From: Arthrobacter ulcerisalmonis
GTDB lineage: Bacteria > Actinomycetota > Actinomycetes > Actinomycetales > Micrococcaceae
Direction: 5' to 3'
Length of the DNA stretch: 64,000 bases
NCBI RefSeq assembly: GCF_900609065.1
Contig: NZ_UXAU01000014.1
Span: 1-64,000 of the forward strand
A program made the position numbers and the translations under genes. This document shows positions 42,540 to 54,374 of the stretch, piece after piece (position 1 is the stretch's first letter; every line of letters begins with the position of its first letter). Under the pieces are notes generated by a model. It was not told the origin of the DNA and made no database searches. It worked only from the letters and a program-made list of their open reading frames with translations.

Positions 42540-45350
42540 TTACCCGGTGTTGCGCAGGCCCGCCGCGACCCCATTGACGGTAATGAGCATGGCCCGCTGG
42601 AGGCGCTCGTCGATTTCGGCGCCGCTGATGGTGCCGGCTTCGGCCCTAACGCGGCGCAACAACTCCACCTGGAGGTAGCTGATGGGGTCCAGGTATTGGT
42701 CCCGGATCTCCAGGGAGCGCTTGAGGGTGGGCTGGGCGTCGAGGAGCAGGTCCTCGCCGGTCAGGAGCTGGATCTCAGCAACGGTGAGGTCGTACTCCTC
42801 GCGGATGGCCCGGAACAGGTGATGCAGTTCCTCCGGGACCAGGGTGGCCACGTAGTAGCCGGCGATGTCCAGGTCCGTCTTGGCGAGCGTCATCTCAACG
42901 TTGGAAATGACGGAGCGGAAGAAGTTCCAGTGGGCGGTCATTTCCGCCAGGTGTTCGGCGTTCCCAGCTTCGCGGGCCGCTTTCAGGCCCGAGCCAACAC
43001 CGAACCAGCCCGGCACGATCTGCCGCGACTGGGTCCAGCCAAACACCCACGGGATGGCCCGCAGCCCACCGAGTCCGGCGCCGGAATCGGGGCGTTTGGA
43101 CGGCCGGGAGCCGATGTTGAGCGAGCCAAGCTGCTCCACGGGGGTGGAGGAGAGGAAGTAGGCGGGCAGGTCAGGATGGTCGATCAGTGTCCGGTAGCGG
43201 TCAAAGGCTGCATCGGAGATGGTCTCCATGACGTGCCCGTAGCGTTCGCGCTGGTCGGCAGAGGTGCGCGGGTCGCGGTGCAGTGCGGAACCTTGCAATA
43301 CAGCTGCCAGGGAAAGTTCCAGGTTCTCGCGGGCCAGTTCGGGCAGCGAGTACTTGTCCGAGATGACTTCGCCCTGCTCGGTGAACTTGATCTCGCCTTC
43401 CAACACCCCGTTCGGCTGGGCAAGGATGGCATCGTAGGTAGGTCCGCCGCCGCGCCCAACGGAACCGCCGCGGCCGTGGAAGAGCCGCACGCGGACCCCG
43501 TGTTTGGCGGCGATGTCGCGCAGCTTCCGCTGGGTCTTGTGGATTTCCCACTGGCTGGTCATGACCCCGGATTCCTTGTTGGAGTCTGAATAGCCCAGCA
43601 TGACCTCTTGCACGTCGCCGCGCAGTCGAACCAGTTCGCGGTACGAGGCGTCGGCCAGCAGTTGGTCGATGATTTCCGCTGACGCGCGCAGCTCTTCAAC
43701 GGTCTCGAGCAGCGGAGCGAACCCGATTTTGGCATACGGGTTTTCGCCAACCACATTGACCAGCCCGGCTTCACGCGCCAGGACTGCTGCGGCGAGGACG
43801 TCGTCGGCGCCGCGGGTCATGGAGATGATGTAGGTCTCGATGACGTCCGGGCCGTAGGTTTTGAGTGCCCGGCGGATCTCCCGGAAGACGTCGTACGTGC
43901 CGTTCGCGGCGCCGTCGAGCGTGATCGGGTGCCCGGACAGGGGCCTGCGGGAGGCGAGTTCGGAGCCGAGGACCTCGAAGCGCTGCTCTCGGCTGAGTTC
44001 GGCATACCGTACCCCCGGGCCGCCAAGCCGATCCATCAGCTGCCCCACGGCGTCGTGATGGTGATCGGCGTGTTCGCGGATGTCCAAGGTGGCCAGGTGC
44101 AGCCCGAAGGAGGAGACAGCGCGACGCACCCGGGCCAGCGCACCATCGGCAGCCAGCGCCGCCGAATGGTTCCGCAGGGATGACTCCACCAGGTCAAGGT
44201 CGTCGATGAGTTCGGGCGTGCCGCTGTAGTCGCGGCCGTGTTCGTGGTTGGAACCAGCCGCGACGCGCTTGCCCGTATTGATCAGCTTGGCCTTGATGCA
44301 CGTCAGCTTCAGCCGGTAGGGCTCCTGGGCGTTGAGTTCCAGGACCCGCTTGTCCAGGCCTGGCAGGTTGCGCAGGTCAACCTCAAGCGAGTCCATCAGC
44401 TCCTGGTCAACGTCGGCGAGTGCCGTGGAGTTGGAGAGGATGGAGATGAGTTCGTCCACCATGCCGATGCTGATGCGCACGGCGTTCTGGTTCTGGATCT
44501 GCAAGATTTCGCGGGTGACGGCGGCCGTGACGTTGGGGTTGCCGTCACGGTCACCACCGATCCAGGAGCCGAACCGGATGGGAGCGTCCTGGCCGGCAAG
44601 GGTGACCCCGTGCTCGCCGAGGAGTTCGGCAAAGTCGGTCAACATCGCCGGCATGGCATCGGTCAGGATGTTGCCCAGATAGTAGATGGCGTTCCGGGCC
44701 TCGTCCACGGGTGTGGGCCGGACCTGGCGCAGCTCGTCGGTTTGCCACATCTGGTCGATGACCTCGGCAAGCTGCCGGTCCTGCCGACGCCGGGCCGAGG
44801 TGCCTTCGAGGGTGTGCTCAGACAGGACGTCGGAGAGTTTACGGACCTTGTCCAGCACGGAGCGCCGGGAAGCCTCAGTGGGGTGGGCGGTGAAGATGGG
44901 CCGCACGTCCAGGTTGTTGACGGCGTCCTGCAGCGCGGCGGGGCCGGCCTGCTCGGCGATGTCGTTGACCGCTTTGGCCAGCCAGCCGTCTTTTTCGTCC
45001 CGGTTCCGCAAACCCCGGACCCGGTGCACCTGCTCTGCGGCATTGGCCAAGTGGAAGTAGAACGCGAACGCCCGGACCAGGTCCGTGGCCTGCTCTATGG
45101 GCAGCGAGCCCAACAACTCGCGCACCTGCTCCACGACGTCGTGGGCGCTCCACGGCCCTGTCGCGTCTGCACCGCCGCGGGCCGCCTCCTTGGACTCCTT
45201 GGTCAACAGGCGCACCTGCTCAACAAGTTCGAGGAGGTCAGGCCCATGCTGGCGGACCAGTGATTCGCCCAGAAGCGTGGAAACCCGGCGCACGTCGGCG
45301 CGGAGTTCGGACGCGAGATCAGGTTCGGAATGTGCTGCAGTGTGCGCCAT
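42540..45350 (-). CDS. ppc: Phosphoenolpyruvate carboxylase
   Basis: Carboxylates PEP to oxaloacetate, feeding the TCA cycle. At 936 residues it is full length. The catalytic histidine is in [12 protein letters not shown], the second lysine motif in [14 protein letters not shown], and the arginine/glycine loop in [13 protein letters not shown]. The C-terminus ends RNTG, as in essentially all PEPC proteins. ATG 45350 is chosen; the next upstream ATG adds 13 residues. The stop is followed directly by CCCTCCCGGAG repeats. It is divergent from the DUF1684 gene. Confidence 0.95.
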   Translation of the reverse strand: MAHTAAHSEPDLASELRADVRRVSTLLGESLVRQHGPDLLELVEQVRLLTKESKEAARGGADATGPWSAHDVVEQVRELLGSLPIEQATDLVRAFAFYFHLANAAEQVHRVRGLRNRDEKDGWLAKAVNDIAEQAGPAALQDAVNNLDVRPIFTAHPTEASRRSVLDKVRKLSDVLSEHTLEGTSARRRQDRQLAEVIDQMWQTDELRQVRPTPVDEARNAIYYLGNILTDAMPAMLTDFAELLGEHGVTLAGQDAPIRFGSWIGGDRDGNPNVTAAVTREILQIQNQNAVRISIGMVDELISILSNSTALADVDQELMDSLEVDLRNLPGLDKRVLELNAQEPYRLKLTCIKAKLINTGKRVAAGSNHEHGRDYSGTPELIDDLDLVESSLRNHSAALAADGALARVRRAVSSFGLHLATLDIREHADHHHDAVGQLMDRLGGPGVRYAELSREQRFEVLGSELASRRPLSGHPITLDGAANGTYDVFREIRRALKTYGPDVIETYIISMTRGADDVLAAAVLAREAGLVNVVGENPYAKIGFAPLLETVEELRASAEIIDQLLADASYRELVRLRGDVQEVMLGYSDSNKESGVMTSQWEIHKTQRKLRDIAAKHGVRVRLFHGRGGSVGRGGGPTYDAILAQPNGVLEGEIKFTEQGEVISDKYSLPELARENLELSLAAVLQGSALHRDPRTSADQRERYGHVMETISDAAFDRYRTLIDHPDLPAYFLSSTPVEQLGSLNIGSRPSKRPDSGAGLGGLRAIPWVFGWTQSRQIVPGWFGVGSGLKAAREAGNAEHLAEMTAHWNFFRSVISNVEMTLAKTDLDIAGYYVATLVPEELHHLFRAIREEYDLTVAEIQLLTGEDLLLDAQPTLKRSLEIRDQYLDPISYLQVELLRRVRAEAGTISGAEIDERLQRAMLITVNGVAAGLRNTG

Positions 45351-45505
45351 GGAAGTCTCTTTCGAGGGATCGGTCGGGGGCTCGTACACTGCGTTGGATA
45401 CTGTGAGCCGTATTACTAGCTAACGATGCTACCCGCAGGCCAACGCCGGGTGGGAATCCATCTCAGATAGTAGGCGTTGAAGCCCACACAGCCTCGAAAG
45501 GAACC

Positions 45506-46363
45506 ATGAGCACCACCGACACAGCCAAAGTGGAACGTTGGCAGCGCTTCCGCACCCACCGCAACGCAGCCCTTGCCAGTCCCCACGGCTGGCTCACCCT
45601 GACCTCGTTTCAGTGGCTGGCTGGCGCGCCCGCCGCGGTCGAACACGTGCCCGGCCTTTGGTCAACGGACGGTACGACGGCGGAACTCACCGCCGCGCCC
45701 GGCGACGGTCTGTCGCTGGTGGACTCGGGCGAACCCGTGGTGGGCACTCTTCGCGCCGCGCTCGACGACGAGGAATCCCTCCTGTGGGTGCAGTCCGGCG
45801 GCGAGGACGGCACCCAGGTGGTGGTGGAGTTGGCGCTACGGGCGGGCAACTACGCGATCCGGACGCGCGACGCAGCGTCGCAGGTCTTCACTGGTTTCAC
45901 GGGCGTCCCCACCTACGACTACAACCCGGCCTGGGAAGTCACAGCACAGTTCCACCCCTACGCCGAACCGGTGGACGTGCCCATCAGCACGGCGAACCCG
46001 CTGGTGGACGGCGTGCACCGCAGCGTGGGTGACCTGGTGTTCCAGCTGCCTGGGAGCGGCCACGAGTTCCGGCTGCAGGCTGCCGGGGAAGACCTTGGCG
46101 CCCTCAGCGTGACGTTCCATGACCGCACCAACGGCGACACCACCGACGGTTGGCGCAAAGTGACCACGCCGAAGCCACGCCCGCACCCGGACGGCCCGGC
46201 CACAGTGGTACTCGACTTCAATCGGGCCATCAACTATCCCAGCGCGTTCACCCCTTTCGGCACCTGCCCCATGCCGGTGCCGGGCAACACCCTCGACGTC
46301 CGGGTGGAAGCCGGCGAAAGGCGGGCGGAAGCGGGCGCGGCTGAGGGGACGGCATCGAGCTAG
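45506..46363 (+). CDS. DUF1684 domain protein
   Basis: A 285-residue soluble protein of the DUF1684 family, function unknown. Landmarks are RNAALASPHGWLTLTSFQWL at the start, FTGFTGVPTYDYNPAWEVTA in the middle, and NRAINYPSAFTPFGTCPMP near the end, with a conserved cysteine. Family members occur widely in Actinobacteria and fungi as single-domain proteins. AAAGGA is 6 nt upstream of the ATG. The stop overlaps that of the convergent acyl-CoA dehydrogenase at the palindrome CTAG. Confidence 0.8.
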   Translation: MSTTDTAKVERWQRFRTHRNAALASPHGWLTLTSFQWLAGAPAAVEHVPGLWSTDGTTAELTAAPGDGLSLVDSGEPVVGTLRAALDDEESLLWVQSGGEDGTQVVVELALRAGNYAIRTRDAASQVFTGFTGVPTYDYNPAWEVTAQFHPYAEPVDVPISTANPLVDGVHRSVGDLVFQLPGSGHEFRLQAAGEDLGALSVTFHDRTNGDTTDGWRKVTTPKPRPHPDGPATVVLDFNRAINYPSAFTPFGTCPMPVPGNTLDVRVEAGERRAEAGAAEGTASS

Positions 46364-47568
46364 ACGATCGCGGACATCCCCGTGACCGTGCGCCCCACAA
46401 TGAGCGTGTTGATCTCGAACGAGCCCTCGTAGGTGTAGATGGCCTCGGCGTCAGCGAAAATCTTGGCCATCCGGTAGTCGGTCACAATCCCATTGCCGCC
46501 AAGGATGGACCGGCCCAGCGACACCGTTTCCCGCATCCGTGCACTGAGGTAGGACTTGGCCAGCGCCACCTGCGCCATGTCCGCCGCGCCGGCATCCTGC
46601 AACCGTGCCAGCCCCGCCATCATGGCCATGCTGGCCACAGTGTTCCCCAGCATCGTCACCAACTGGTGTTGGATCAGTTGGAAGCTGGCCAGCGGCCGGC
46701 CGAACTGGTGGCGCTCCACGGCGTACTGCCGGGCAACGTCGAACGCAGCCAGCTGCTGCCCCACCGTCTGCCAGGCCACCATGATGCGGGAACCTCGCAG
46801 GAGTTCCTTGGTGTCATCGAAGCTGTTGATGGTGGCGAAACGGTCCGCTTCTGACACCTGGACATCATGGAACTCGATGTCGGCGTTTTGCACCGTCCGG
46901 AGCGCGATCTTGTTTTCGATGCGGGTCCGGCTCACCCCGGGTAGGGTCGCATCGACGATGAAGCCACGGACAGCCCCGTCTGCTTCGTCGCGGGCCCAGA
47001 CCAGCATGTAGTCGCAGAACGTCCCGTTGCCGATCCACCGCTTGGCGCCGTTGAGCACCCAGGTGTCAGCACCGCCGTCGCGCGCGTCTGCTGTCCCTGC
47101 CGCAGCTGGTACCCGGCGGGCGCGGGTCTCCATCCCGCCAGCCACGTCGGAGCCGTGCGCTGGTTCGGTCAGCGCGAAGGCGCCGGTGATGCGGAGCTCG
47201 GCGGCGGGGGCCAGGTAGCGTTCTTGCTGGTCAGCCGAGCCGAAAGCATAGAGGGACTCCACAAAGAGATCGTGGTGGACCAGGAAGAACGTGGCAATGG
47301 ACGTGTCCACCCGGGTCATTTCGGCCATGACCAAGCCAGCGAAAAGATGGCTGTAGCCGCGCTGGCCGGGGGTGCTCAGCTCCAGGGCTGCGAGCTTAGG
47401 CAGGATGTGCGCAGGGAATTCCGCTTTGTCCCACCATTCCCCGGCGTAGGGGGCGATCTCCGCCGCCAGGAAGTCACGTAGTTCGTCGAGTTTGTGCCGC
47501 TCGGAGGCGCTGAGCTGGGATTCGACCTCGAAGAAATCGGCGCTGGGCAGCCCCTCTGGATCTTTCAC
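46360..47568 (-). CDS. Acyl-CoA dehydrogenase family protein
   Basis: An FAD-dependent acyl-CoA dehydrogenase of 402 residues. Signature 1 is [19 protein letters not shown] and signature 2 lies in [29 protein letters not shown] with [25 protein letters not shown], the FAD-binding and C-terminal region. The sequence around EGS has E near the usual catalytic position of glutaryl-CoA-type members, so substrate class is uncertain. GTG start overlaps the upstream SDR gene by 4 bp; the two probably act consecutively in fatty- or branched-acid beta-oxidation. Confidence 0.88.
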   Translation of the reverse strand: MKDPEGLPSADFFEVESQLSASERHKLDELRDFLAAEIAPYAGEWWDKAEFPAHILPKLAALELSTPGQRGYSHLFAGLVMAEMTRVDTSIATFFLVHHDLFVESLYAFGSADQQERYLAPAAELRITGAFALTEPAHGSDVAGGMETRARRVPAAAGTADARDGGADTWVLNGAKRWIGNGTFCDYMLVWARDEADGAVRGFIVDATLPGVSRTRIENKIALRTVQNADIEFHDVQVSEADRFATINSFDDTKELLRGSRIMVAWQTVGQQLAAFDVARQYAVERHQFGRPLASFQLIQHQLVTMLGNTVASMAMMAGLARLQDAGAADMAQVALAKSYLSARMRETVSLGRSILGGNGIVTDYRMAKIFADAEAIYTYEGSFEINTLIVGRTVTGMSAIV

Positions 47569-48356
47569 TTGGGTGCCATTCTGATGGCGCCGTCCAAGCG
47601 GATGGTTTCCCCGTTGAGCATGGCATTGTCCACAATGTGCGCCACGAGCTTGGCGTATTCGGCGGCCTTACCGAGCCGGGAAGGGTGCGGGACCTGGGCG
47701 CCGAGTGAGTCCTGCGCAGCCTGCGGCAGGCCCGCCAGCATGGGTGTTTCGAAAATGCCGGGTGCGATCGTCACCACTCGAACCAGCGAGCGCGCAAACT
47801 CGCGCGCCAGCGGCAGGGTCATGGCTGCCACGGCCCCCTTGGACGCGGCGTAGGCCGGCTGGCCGATCTGGCCGTCAAAGGCCGCCACGGAGGCGGTGTT
47901 GATGATGACGCCCCGCTCCGGGCCACCCAGTTCGGTGCTGACGGGGTCGGTTTCCACCATGGCCTGGGCCGCCAACCGCAATACGTTGAAGGTGCCGACC
48001 AGGTTGATCTGGACCACGCGGTTGAAGTCGGCCAGCGGCAGCACGCCGTCCCGGCCAAGGACTTTCCCCGGCGTCCCGATGCCGGCGCAATTCACCACAA
48101 TCCGCAGTGGCCCCAGCGTGGTGGCGGCGTCGACGGCGGCCTGCACCTGGTCTTCGTCGGTCACGTCTGCTGCGACAAAGATGGCCGCTGGTCCCGAGCC
48201 GTCGCCCACGAGTTCGGCAGCGACCTGCTCACCGGCAGAGGAGGCGAGGTCCACCAGCACCACGGCAGCGCCGTCGTCGTGCAGTCGCCGGGCCGTGGCC
48301 GCCCCCAAACCCGAAGCGCCGCCCGTGATCAGTGCGACTGTGCCGTTGACATCCAT
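47565..48356 (-). CDS. SDR family oxidoreductase (3-hydroxyacyl-CoA dehydrogenase type II-like)
   Basis: A short-chain dehydrogenase of 263 residues. The cofactor motif is [15 protein letters not shown] corresponds to NNAG, and the active site is Ser in [11 protein letters not shown] with Y-x3-K as YAASKG. An aspartate at the end of strand 2 (VLVDLAS) predicts NAD preference. The [20 protein letters not shown] block is typical of HSD17B10-type 3-hydroxyacyl-CoA dehydrogenases, fitting the coupled acyl-CoA dehydrogenase. ATG at 48356 follows a GGAGG Shine-Dalgarno. Confidence 0.87.
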   Translation of the reverse strand: MDVNGTVALITGGASGLGAATARRLHDDGAAVVLVDLASSAGEQVAAELVGDGSGPAAIFVAADVTDEDQVQAAVDAATTLGPLRIVVNCAGIGTPGKVLGRDGVLPLADFNRVVQINLVGTFNVLRLAAQAMVETDPVSTELGGPERGVIINTASVAAFDGQIGQPAYAASKGAVAAMTLPLAREFARSLVRVVTIAPGIFETPMLAGLPQAAQDSLGAQVPHPSRLGKAAEYAKLVAHIVDNAMLNGETIRLDGAIRMAPK

Positions 48357-48392
48357 ACATCCTCCTTGATGCGGAACCCGGCCCGCAGACCT

Positions 48393-48412
48393 ATCAGTTA
48401 GTCAATGTTAAC
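48393..48412. promoter_or_regulatory. Candidate operator upstream of the SDR-acyl-CoA dehydrogenase pair
   Basis: CAGTTA (48393-48398) and TAACTG (48407-48412) are perfect arms around GTCAATGT. It is the only AT-rich spot in the divergent gap and resembles TetR-type operators of fatty-acid degradation genes. The minus strand reads TTGACT in the middle, a possible -35. Confidence 0.45.
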
Positions 48413-48464
48413 TGAAATTCGTGGAGACCGCACGCCATTCGGGCTGCCGACGGCGGGTGGCAGC

Positions 48465-48470
48465 TAGGGT
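48465..48470 (+). promoter_or_regulatory. -10 box of the GH76 gene, leaderless geometry
   Basis: TAGGGT is exactly 6 nt before the ATG at 48477; no Shine-Dalgarno is present. Confidence 0.45.
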
Positions 48471-48476
48471 GAAGCC

Positions 48477-49727
48477 ATGAATCCTGCCGAGCACCCCGAC
48501 GCGAACCAGCGAGCCGCCCATGCAGCGCAGTCGGTGACAGGTCTTTTTGGCGGTCGCCTGCTGTTCCTGCCCGGGACGCACCTGGCCGCAACGAGCTGGC
48601 CACGCCCGCGGGGTTTGGTGGCCAGGCTGCGCGGCAACCTGCTCGAACCGTGGCATTACTGGTGGCAAGCGCATTACCTGGATGCGTTGGTGGATGCCGG
48701 CCAGCGGGAAATGGCGCAGCCCACGGCGGAAGGGGCCGACGCGGCCCGGCTTGCTGCCCGCCTGCTCACCGGAATTCGGCTCCGGAACCTCAACACGTTG
48801 GTCAATAACTACTACGACGACATGGCGTGGCTCGCGCTGGCCACCCTGCGGTTGGACCAGCTCGCCGACCGCCGCCGCTACCGGAAGGTAGGCCACAAGC
48901 TGACGGGCCAGTTTGAGGCTGCGTGCAGCGATGACCTGGGCGGCGGCGTCTTCTGGAGCAAGGAGCGGGACTTCAAGAACACTCCCGCCACAGCACCGGT
49001 GGCGCTCTATTTCGCGAGGACAGGGCAGGCGGCGAAGGCTCAGGGTCTCGTGGACTGGCTGGACGCCACCTTGTTCGACGCCGAGGCGAACCTCTACCTC
49101 GACGGTGCGCGAGCGGGGGCGGACGGCACTGTCCTGGTAGAACGCAACATCTACACCTATAACCAAGGACCCATCCTGGGAGCGCTGCTCGAACTGGGCG
49201 GCGAGGCCAACTTGGTACGGGCCTGCACACTGATCGAGGCGGTTGAGTGTGCACTGACTGTCCCTGCTCAGCCAAGTCCGGTTTCGATGAGCACGGCGGT
49301 ACAGGCAGCGCCACAGCCAGCCACGATCCTGCGCTGCGACGGTACTGGCGACGCTGGACTCTTCACCGGCATCCTCTGCCGCTACTTGGCTATCGCCGCC
49401 AAGGACTCCAGGTTGCCTGCGCCCACCCGGGCCATCGCGGCCCGCCTGGTCACGGACACCGCCGACGCATTCTGGGCCGGCCGCCGCACCCTGACCAGCA
49501 GCGACACGTCAGACACTCTGGGCGGCAGGCAAACCGACGCCAAGCACCAAGGCCTCAGCATCTTCTCCCAACACGCTACCCAACCCGCCGCCGAGACCTA
49601 CCCGCCGGGGACCGCCGTCGAACTTTCCACTCAACTGCAGGCGTGGCTGGTACTCGAAGCCGCGGCCGGATTGCCTGCCCCGTCACCGAACGACGGCGGG
49701 ATCCCCGCAACGCGGTTCGGCACCTGA
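48477..49727 (+). CDS. Glycoside hydrolase family 76 protein (alpha-1,6-mannanase-like)
   Basis: A 416-residue (alpha/alpha)6-barrel enzyme of GH76. The adjacent catalytic aspartates are D114-D115 in NNYYDDMAWLAL, and further family features are GGGVFWSKERDFKNTPATAP, RNIYTYNQGPILGAL and GDAGLFTGIL. Characterised members cleave alpha-1,6-mannan backbones. This one has no signal peptide, so it would act inside the cell, unlike secreted fungal and bacterial mannanases. It is divergent from the SDR gene and not linked to any transporter in the window. Confidence 0.85.
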   Translation: MNPAEHPDANQRAAHAAQSVTGLFGGRLLFLPGTHLAATSWPRPRGLVARLRGNLLEPWHYWWQAHYLDALVDAGQREMAQPTAEGADAARLAARLLTGIRLRNLNTLVNNYYDDMAWLALATLRLDQLADRRRYRKVGHKLTGQFEAACSDDLGGGVFWSKERDFKNTPATAPVALYFARTGQAAKAQGLVDWLDATLFDAEANLYLDGARAGADGTVLVERNIYTYNQGPILGALLELGGEANLVRACTLIEAVECALTVPAQPSPVSMSTAVQAAPQPATILRCDGTGDAGLFTGILCRYLAIAAKDSRLPAPTRAIAARLVTDTADAFWAGRRTLTSSDTSDTLGGRQTDAKHQGLSIFSQHATQPAAETYPPGTAVELSTQLQAWLVLEAAAGLPAPSPNDGGIPATRFGT

Positions 49728-49763
49728 GGCCCGTTGCCGCCTGAGCCGTAGCGGACGAGTTGG

Positions 49764-50363
49764 TCAGGTGTCTTCCGGGCGTTTCTTCTGCGGATACGGC
49801 GCCTCGCCACGGGCCAGCATCGCCACGAATCCGGCGATTTTACGTTCCCGGGTGGCAGGCTGCTTGACCGAGTTGGTGCGATGAATGAGGGCAAACCGGT
49901 TGGTCCTGGTGAGCACGTCGAACATGGCCTGCGCGGCTGGAACGGCGGCGATGGCGGCGGCTAGGTCTGCCGGCACTTCGGCTGTGGCCTGCCCCGCGTA
50001 GGCGGCATCCCAGCGTCCGTCCGCTTTGGCAGCGTCGACGGCGGCCCGGCCCGCTGCCGTCATTTTGCCTTCGCCTTCGAGCCGGGCGATGTAGGTGACG
50101 TTCCGCGCCGACCAGATGCTGCGGCGCCCACGTGGGGTCATCCGTTGGAACGAGGATTCGTCATCGCGGCGCCGGGCCTGGCCATCAATCCAGCCGAAGC
50201 ACAGTGCCTCATCCAAGGCCGTGGCATACGTCAACTCGGTGACCTGGCCGCCCTTCTTGTGCAGCACAATCCAGACGCCGGGACTCTCCTGGTGGTTGGC
50301 TTCCAGCCAGGTTCGCCACGCAGCGGCATCGGGCACCAGCAGTTCCTCAAGTTCGATGGCCAT
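49764..50363 (-). CDS. YdeI/OmpD-associated family protein
   Basis: A 199-residue protein of the YdeI family. It has AWRTWLEANHQESPGVWIVLHKKG, then TYATALDEALCFGWIDGQ, the family hallmark, and RMTPRGRRSIWSARN. The C-terminal part contains IHRTNSVKQPATRERKI, a basic segment. Bacillus and enteric relatives are linked to bacteriocin or peptide resistance, but the biochemical role is undefined. Start ATG 50363 lies 6 nt after a CAGAAT on the minus strand. Confidence 0.8.
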   Translation of the reverse strand: MAIELEELLVPDAAAWRTWLEANHQESPGVWIVLHKKGGQVTELTYATALDEALCFGWIDGQARRRDDESSFQRMTPRGRRSIWSARNVTYIARLEGEGKMTAAGRAAVDAAKADGRWDAAYAGQATAEVPADLAAAIAAVPAAQAMFDVLTRTNRFALIHRTNSVKQPATRERKIAGFVAMLARGEAPYPQKKRPEDT

Positions 50364-50369
50364 GGCACC

Positions 50370-50375
50370 ATTCTG
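50370..50375 (-). promoter_or_regulatory. -10 box of the YdeI-family gene, leaderless geometry
   Basis: Minus-strand CAGAAT (50375-50370) is exactly 6 nt before the ATG at 50363, pointing to this start. Confidence 0.45.
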
Positions 50376-50488
50376 CACCGCGCACGCGCTGCCGACACCC
50401 GTAACCCGGCCCAGGCCCGTCCCGTGCGCGCCCCAGCAACGCGCCCCGCCAGTACTTCCTGGACAGCACCACCCCGCCGCAGATGGGG

Positions 50489-50494
50489 TAGAAC
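50489..50494 (+). promoter_or_regulatory. -10 box of the NUDIX-like gene, leaderless geometry
   Basis: TAGAAC is exactly 6 nt before the ATG at 50501; no Shine-Dalgarno. Confidence 0.45.
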
Positions 50495-50500
50495 TTAACC

Positions 50501-51040
50501 ATGAACGTGCGCACACCTGACCCGAATCCCGGCTGGCTCTCCGAAGACGACCTTTTCGAGGCCCGCGCCCGGCTGCCCATGGTCTATGTGGAAGCAGTGC
50601 CAGTCCGTTTGGATCCGCTGGGGTTCGTCAACGAGGTTGGCACGCTACTGCAGGCTGACGAGGACGGCACCATGGTCCGGTCCCTGGTCTCCGGCCGCGT
50701 CATCTACCGCGAAACCATCCGCGCAGCCCTGCTCCGGCACATGGAGAAGGACCTGGGCCCGCTGGCTTTCCCACAACTGCCCATCAGTCCGGTGCCGTTC
50801 ACGGTGGCCGAATACTTCCCAGCACCATCGCAGACCGGGTTCACCGACGAACGCCAACACGCCGTCTCGCTGGCCTACCTCATCCCGGTGACTGGCGAGT
50901 GCGAACCCCGCCAGGACGCGTTGGAATTGACGTGGATGACCCCGGAGGAAGTCTTGAGCCCCGGCGTGCAGCTGGAGTTTGCCGGTGGTCGCGGAGCCTT
51001 GGTCCGCCAAGCCATCGCTTTCGCCGGCGTGGGGTACTGA
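50501..51040 (+). CDS. NUDIX hydrolase family protein (DUF4916-like)
   Basis: A 179-residue protein resembling actinobacterial NUDIX-superfamily proteins of the DUF4916 type. It begins DPNPGWLSEDDLFEARARLP and contains VYVEAVPVRLDPLG, SGRVIYRETIRAALLRHMEKDLG in place of the NUDIX box, and AVSLAYLIPVTGECEPRQDALELTWMT. The canonical GX5EX7REUXEEXGU motif is degenerate, retaining RETIRAAL and some acidic residues, so hydrolase activity is uncertain. Confidence 0.7.
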   Translation: MNVRTPDPNPGWLSEDDLFEARARLPMVYVEAVPVRLDPLGFVNEVGTLLQADEDGTMVRSLVSGRVIYRETIRAALLRHMEKDLGPLAFPQLPISPVPFTVAEYFPAPSQTGFTDERQHAVSLAYLIPVTGECEPRQDALELTWMTPEEVLSPGVQLEFAGGRGALVRQAIAFAGVGY

Positions 51041-51128
51041 CACCCGCATCACCGCGCCAGCGTCCCTGATTATCGGCGCCTGCCTTTGTAGACTGGAGGG
51101 CGGACCGCGCGAGACTTTAAGGACTTCC

Positions 51129-52124
51129 ATGACCGAAACACCAGCCGAACGGCACAAGACCGAACAGCAGGCTGGATCTCTGGGCAGCGGACATCAGATT
51201 GTGCTGCCAGACGGCCGGGGGACCGCAGAAATCCATCACGTTGAGATTGAACGGGACGACTTTGGCGCGCCCGCCATCGTCCTGGCTACCCTGTCCGGCG
51301 GCGGGACGTTGCGCATCGCCGTGGGCAGCACCGTCACCGTACCCAGCCGCCATTCCGACGACGTTATTCCCCTCCGCATCGCCGACGCACCAGCCGCGGA
51401 GGTGCCACAGCAGCCCGATTCCGCCGCGGCTGCTGCTCTGACGGGACCCGGCGTCGTGGTTCCGCCCCTGCCTGCTGCCCCGCCGGCGTTGCAGGGACCG
51501 AGCGAGGAGGACCTGGCCCTCATCCCGGTTTCGGCAGGCACCCCGGAGTCGGTGATCGCCGCAGCCGCGGAGTCGCACCCGGACGCCATCGGCGTGATGT
51601 TGTTGTCAGAGCGGTTGGCCAAGGGCGTGAATGTAAAGTCCGGCAGCTGCCTCAAGGACCTCAGCGATTTGGCTCACGAACTCTATGTGGCACTCAAGGA
51701 CGGCGAACGCTCCCTGGAGGTGGCGGACCTCATCACCGTGCTGCCCTTCGACGGTAACCCCGGCCGCTGGAGCTCCGTGGAGGCAGCACTGTCACTGGCC
51801 AGTTACATCTGCCGGCAGGATGGCCAAGCCGAACGCGCGCAGGTCTACGAGAAGCTCATCCGGACCCCCGAAAACCAGGAAACGGATCCGTTCAAGGCCC
51901 GCATGGCCGCCAAGGTCCGGCAACGTTCCCTGAACGAACCCAACCTGTACGACAAGGAAATCTTCCGCGCGATCGACAATTCGAACCGCGACGCTGAGCG
52001 TGAATGGCGGCTGCTGCGGCTGGAATCGTTGTTGTTCCTGCGCGCCCACGGCGGGTCAGAAACCATCAACGCCACCGAACTGGACCGGCGGATCAGCAAC
52101 GAACTTGAGGCGGTCCGCGCCTAG
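51129..52124 (+). CDS. Hypothetical protein (DUF6707-like)
   Basis: A 331-residue protein of unknown function. The N-terminal 65 residues form a small beta domain (IVLPDGRGTAEIHHVEIERD then TLRIAVGSTVTVPS). A Pro/Ala-rich linker follows to about 125, and the rest is helical with TPR-like character (WSSVEAALSLASYICRQDGQ, AERAQVYEKLIRTPEN). I recall this C-terminal region as an Arthrobacter family of unknown function, possibly DUF6707. The ATG at 51129 has AAGGA 7 nt upstream. Confidence 0.7.
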   Translation: MTETPAERHKTEQQAGSLGSGHQIVLPDGRGTAEIHHVEIERDDFGAPAIVLATLSGGGTLRIAVGSTVTVPSRHSDDVIPLRIADAPAAEVPQQPDSAAAAALTGPGVVVPPLPAAPPALQGPSEEDLALIPVSAGTPESVIAAAAESHPDAIGVMLLSERLAKGVNVKSGSCLKDLSDLAHELYVALKDGERSLEVADLITVLPFDGNPGRWSSVEAALSLASYICRQDGQAERAQVYEKLIRTPENQETDPFKARMAAKVRQRSLNEPNLYDKEIFRAIDNSNRDAEREWRLLRLESLLFLRAHGGSETINATELDRRISNELEAVRA

Positions 52125-52193
52125 TTTCGGCCAGCGGGGCGCTTGGCCGCGGGACGGTCCGGATTGCCCCTACCGGGGCCCGCGCGGGAGCGG

Positions 52194-52199
52194 TAGATT
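52194..52199 (+). promoter_or_regulatory. -10 box of the SRPBCC gene, leaderless geometry
   Basis: TAGATT is exactly 6 nt before the ATG at 52206. Confidence 0.5.
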
Positions 52200-52205
52200 C
52201 GGGCT

Positions 52206-52952
52206 ATGACCAACAATCTGAGCGTAGTGATCAATGCTGATGCGGCGCAGGTCTGGACCATGCTGCGCGAACCCTCGCAGGTGGCGCAATGGCACGGCTG
52301 GGATACAGACGAGCTTGCCGCCGAAATCCAGGAGATCTACTTCTCCAACAAGGTTGAAGAGGCCGCAGACCACACCAGCCTGACAGTGAATGGCGGTGAC
52401 GTCTTCGCCCTGCACCCAGTGGCTGAGGGAACCCAAGTGAGCATCACCCGCGCCGCCTTGGACCACGATCCCGAGTGGGCCGCCTGGGATGAGGACATCA
52501 CCCAGGGCTGGCTCACATTCTTGCACCAGCTCCGTTTCGCGTTGGAACGGCACCCCCACGCCACCCGCCGCACCCTATTTTTTGAAAAGCCAGGGGCACC
52601 GGGTGACTCCAGCACGAACGGAGCCATCGCGCAGCTCGGATTGTCGGACCTCCCCGCCGCCGGTCAGCCGTACGAGCTGCGCCTTGCCACGAGCGAGAAC
52701 ATTTCGGGGAAAGTGTGGTTCCGCACCGCCCACCAGGTGGGCCTTACGGTGCACGACTATGCGGATCACGGCGAAGGCCTCCTGATCGTGGCGGAGCAAC
52801 CCGTCATTGCTGACGTCCGCCCGGATGGCGGAGCCATGGTGATCGCCTCCACTTATGGGCTCGGCGCGGCCCGGCTGGCTGCCATCCGGTCCGGCTGGGA
52901 CAGCTGGTCGGGTTCTGCCAGCTCGGCCAGCTCAGCAGGCTCGGCGAGCTGA
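52206..52952 (+). CDS. SRPBCC/START-like domain protein
   Basis: A 248-residue protein. The N-terminal 120 residues resemble the AHSA1/SRPBCC helix-grip fold (VVINADAAQVWTMLREPSQVAQWHGWD at the start, then GWLTFLHQLRFALERHP as the closing helix). The second half, about 135-240, is a beta-rich region that does not match the fold and may be a second, divergent module. The C-terminus is a Ser/Ala/Gly tail. Ligand unknown. Confidence 0.7.
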   Translation: MTNNLSVVINADAAQVWTMLREPSQVAQWHGWDTDELAAEIQEIYFSNKVEEAADHTSLTVNGGDVFALHPVAEGTQVSITRAALDHDPEWAAWDEDITQGWLTFLHQLRFALERHPHATRRTLFFEKPGAPGDSSTNGAIAQLGLSDLPAAGQPYELRLATSENISGKVWFRTAHQVGLTVHDYADHGEGLLIVAEQPVIADVRPDGGAMVIASTYGLGAARLAAIRSGWDSWSGSASSASSAGSAS

Positions 52953-52983
52953 GAAGTACCCCACACCCGAACCTGCCAGCTGA

Positions 52984-54372
<1,389 letters not shown>

Positions 54373-54374
54373 GC

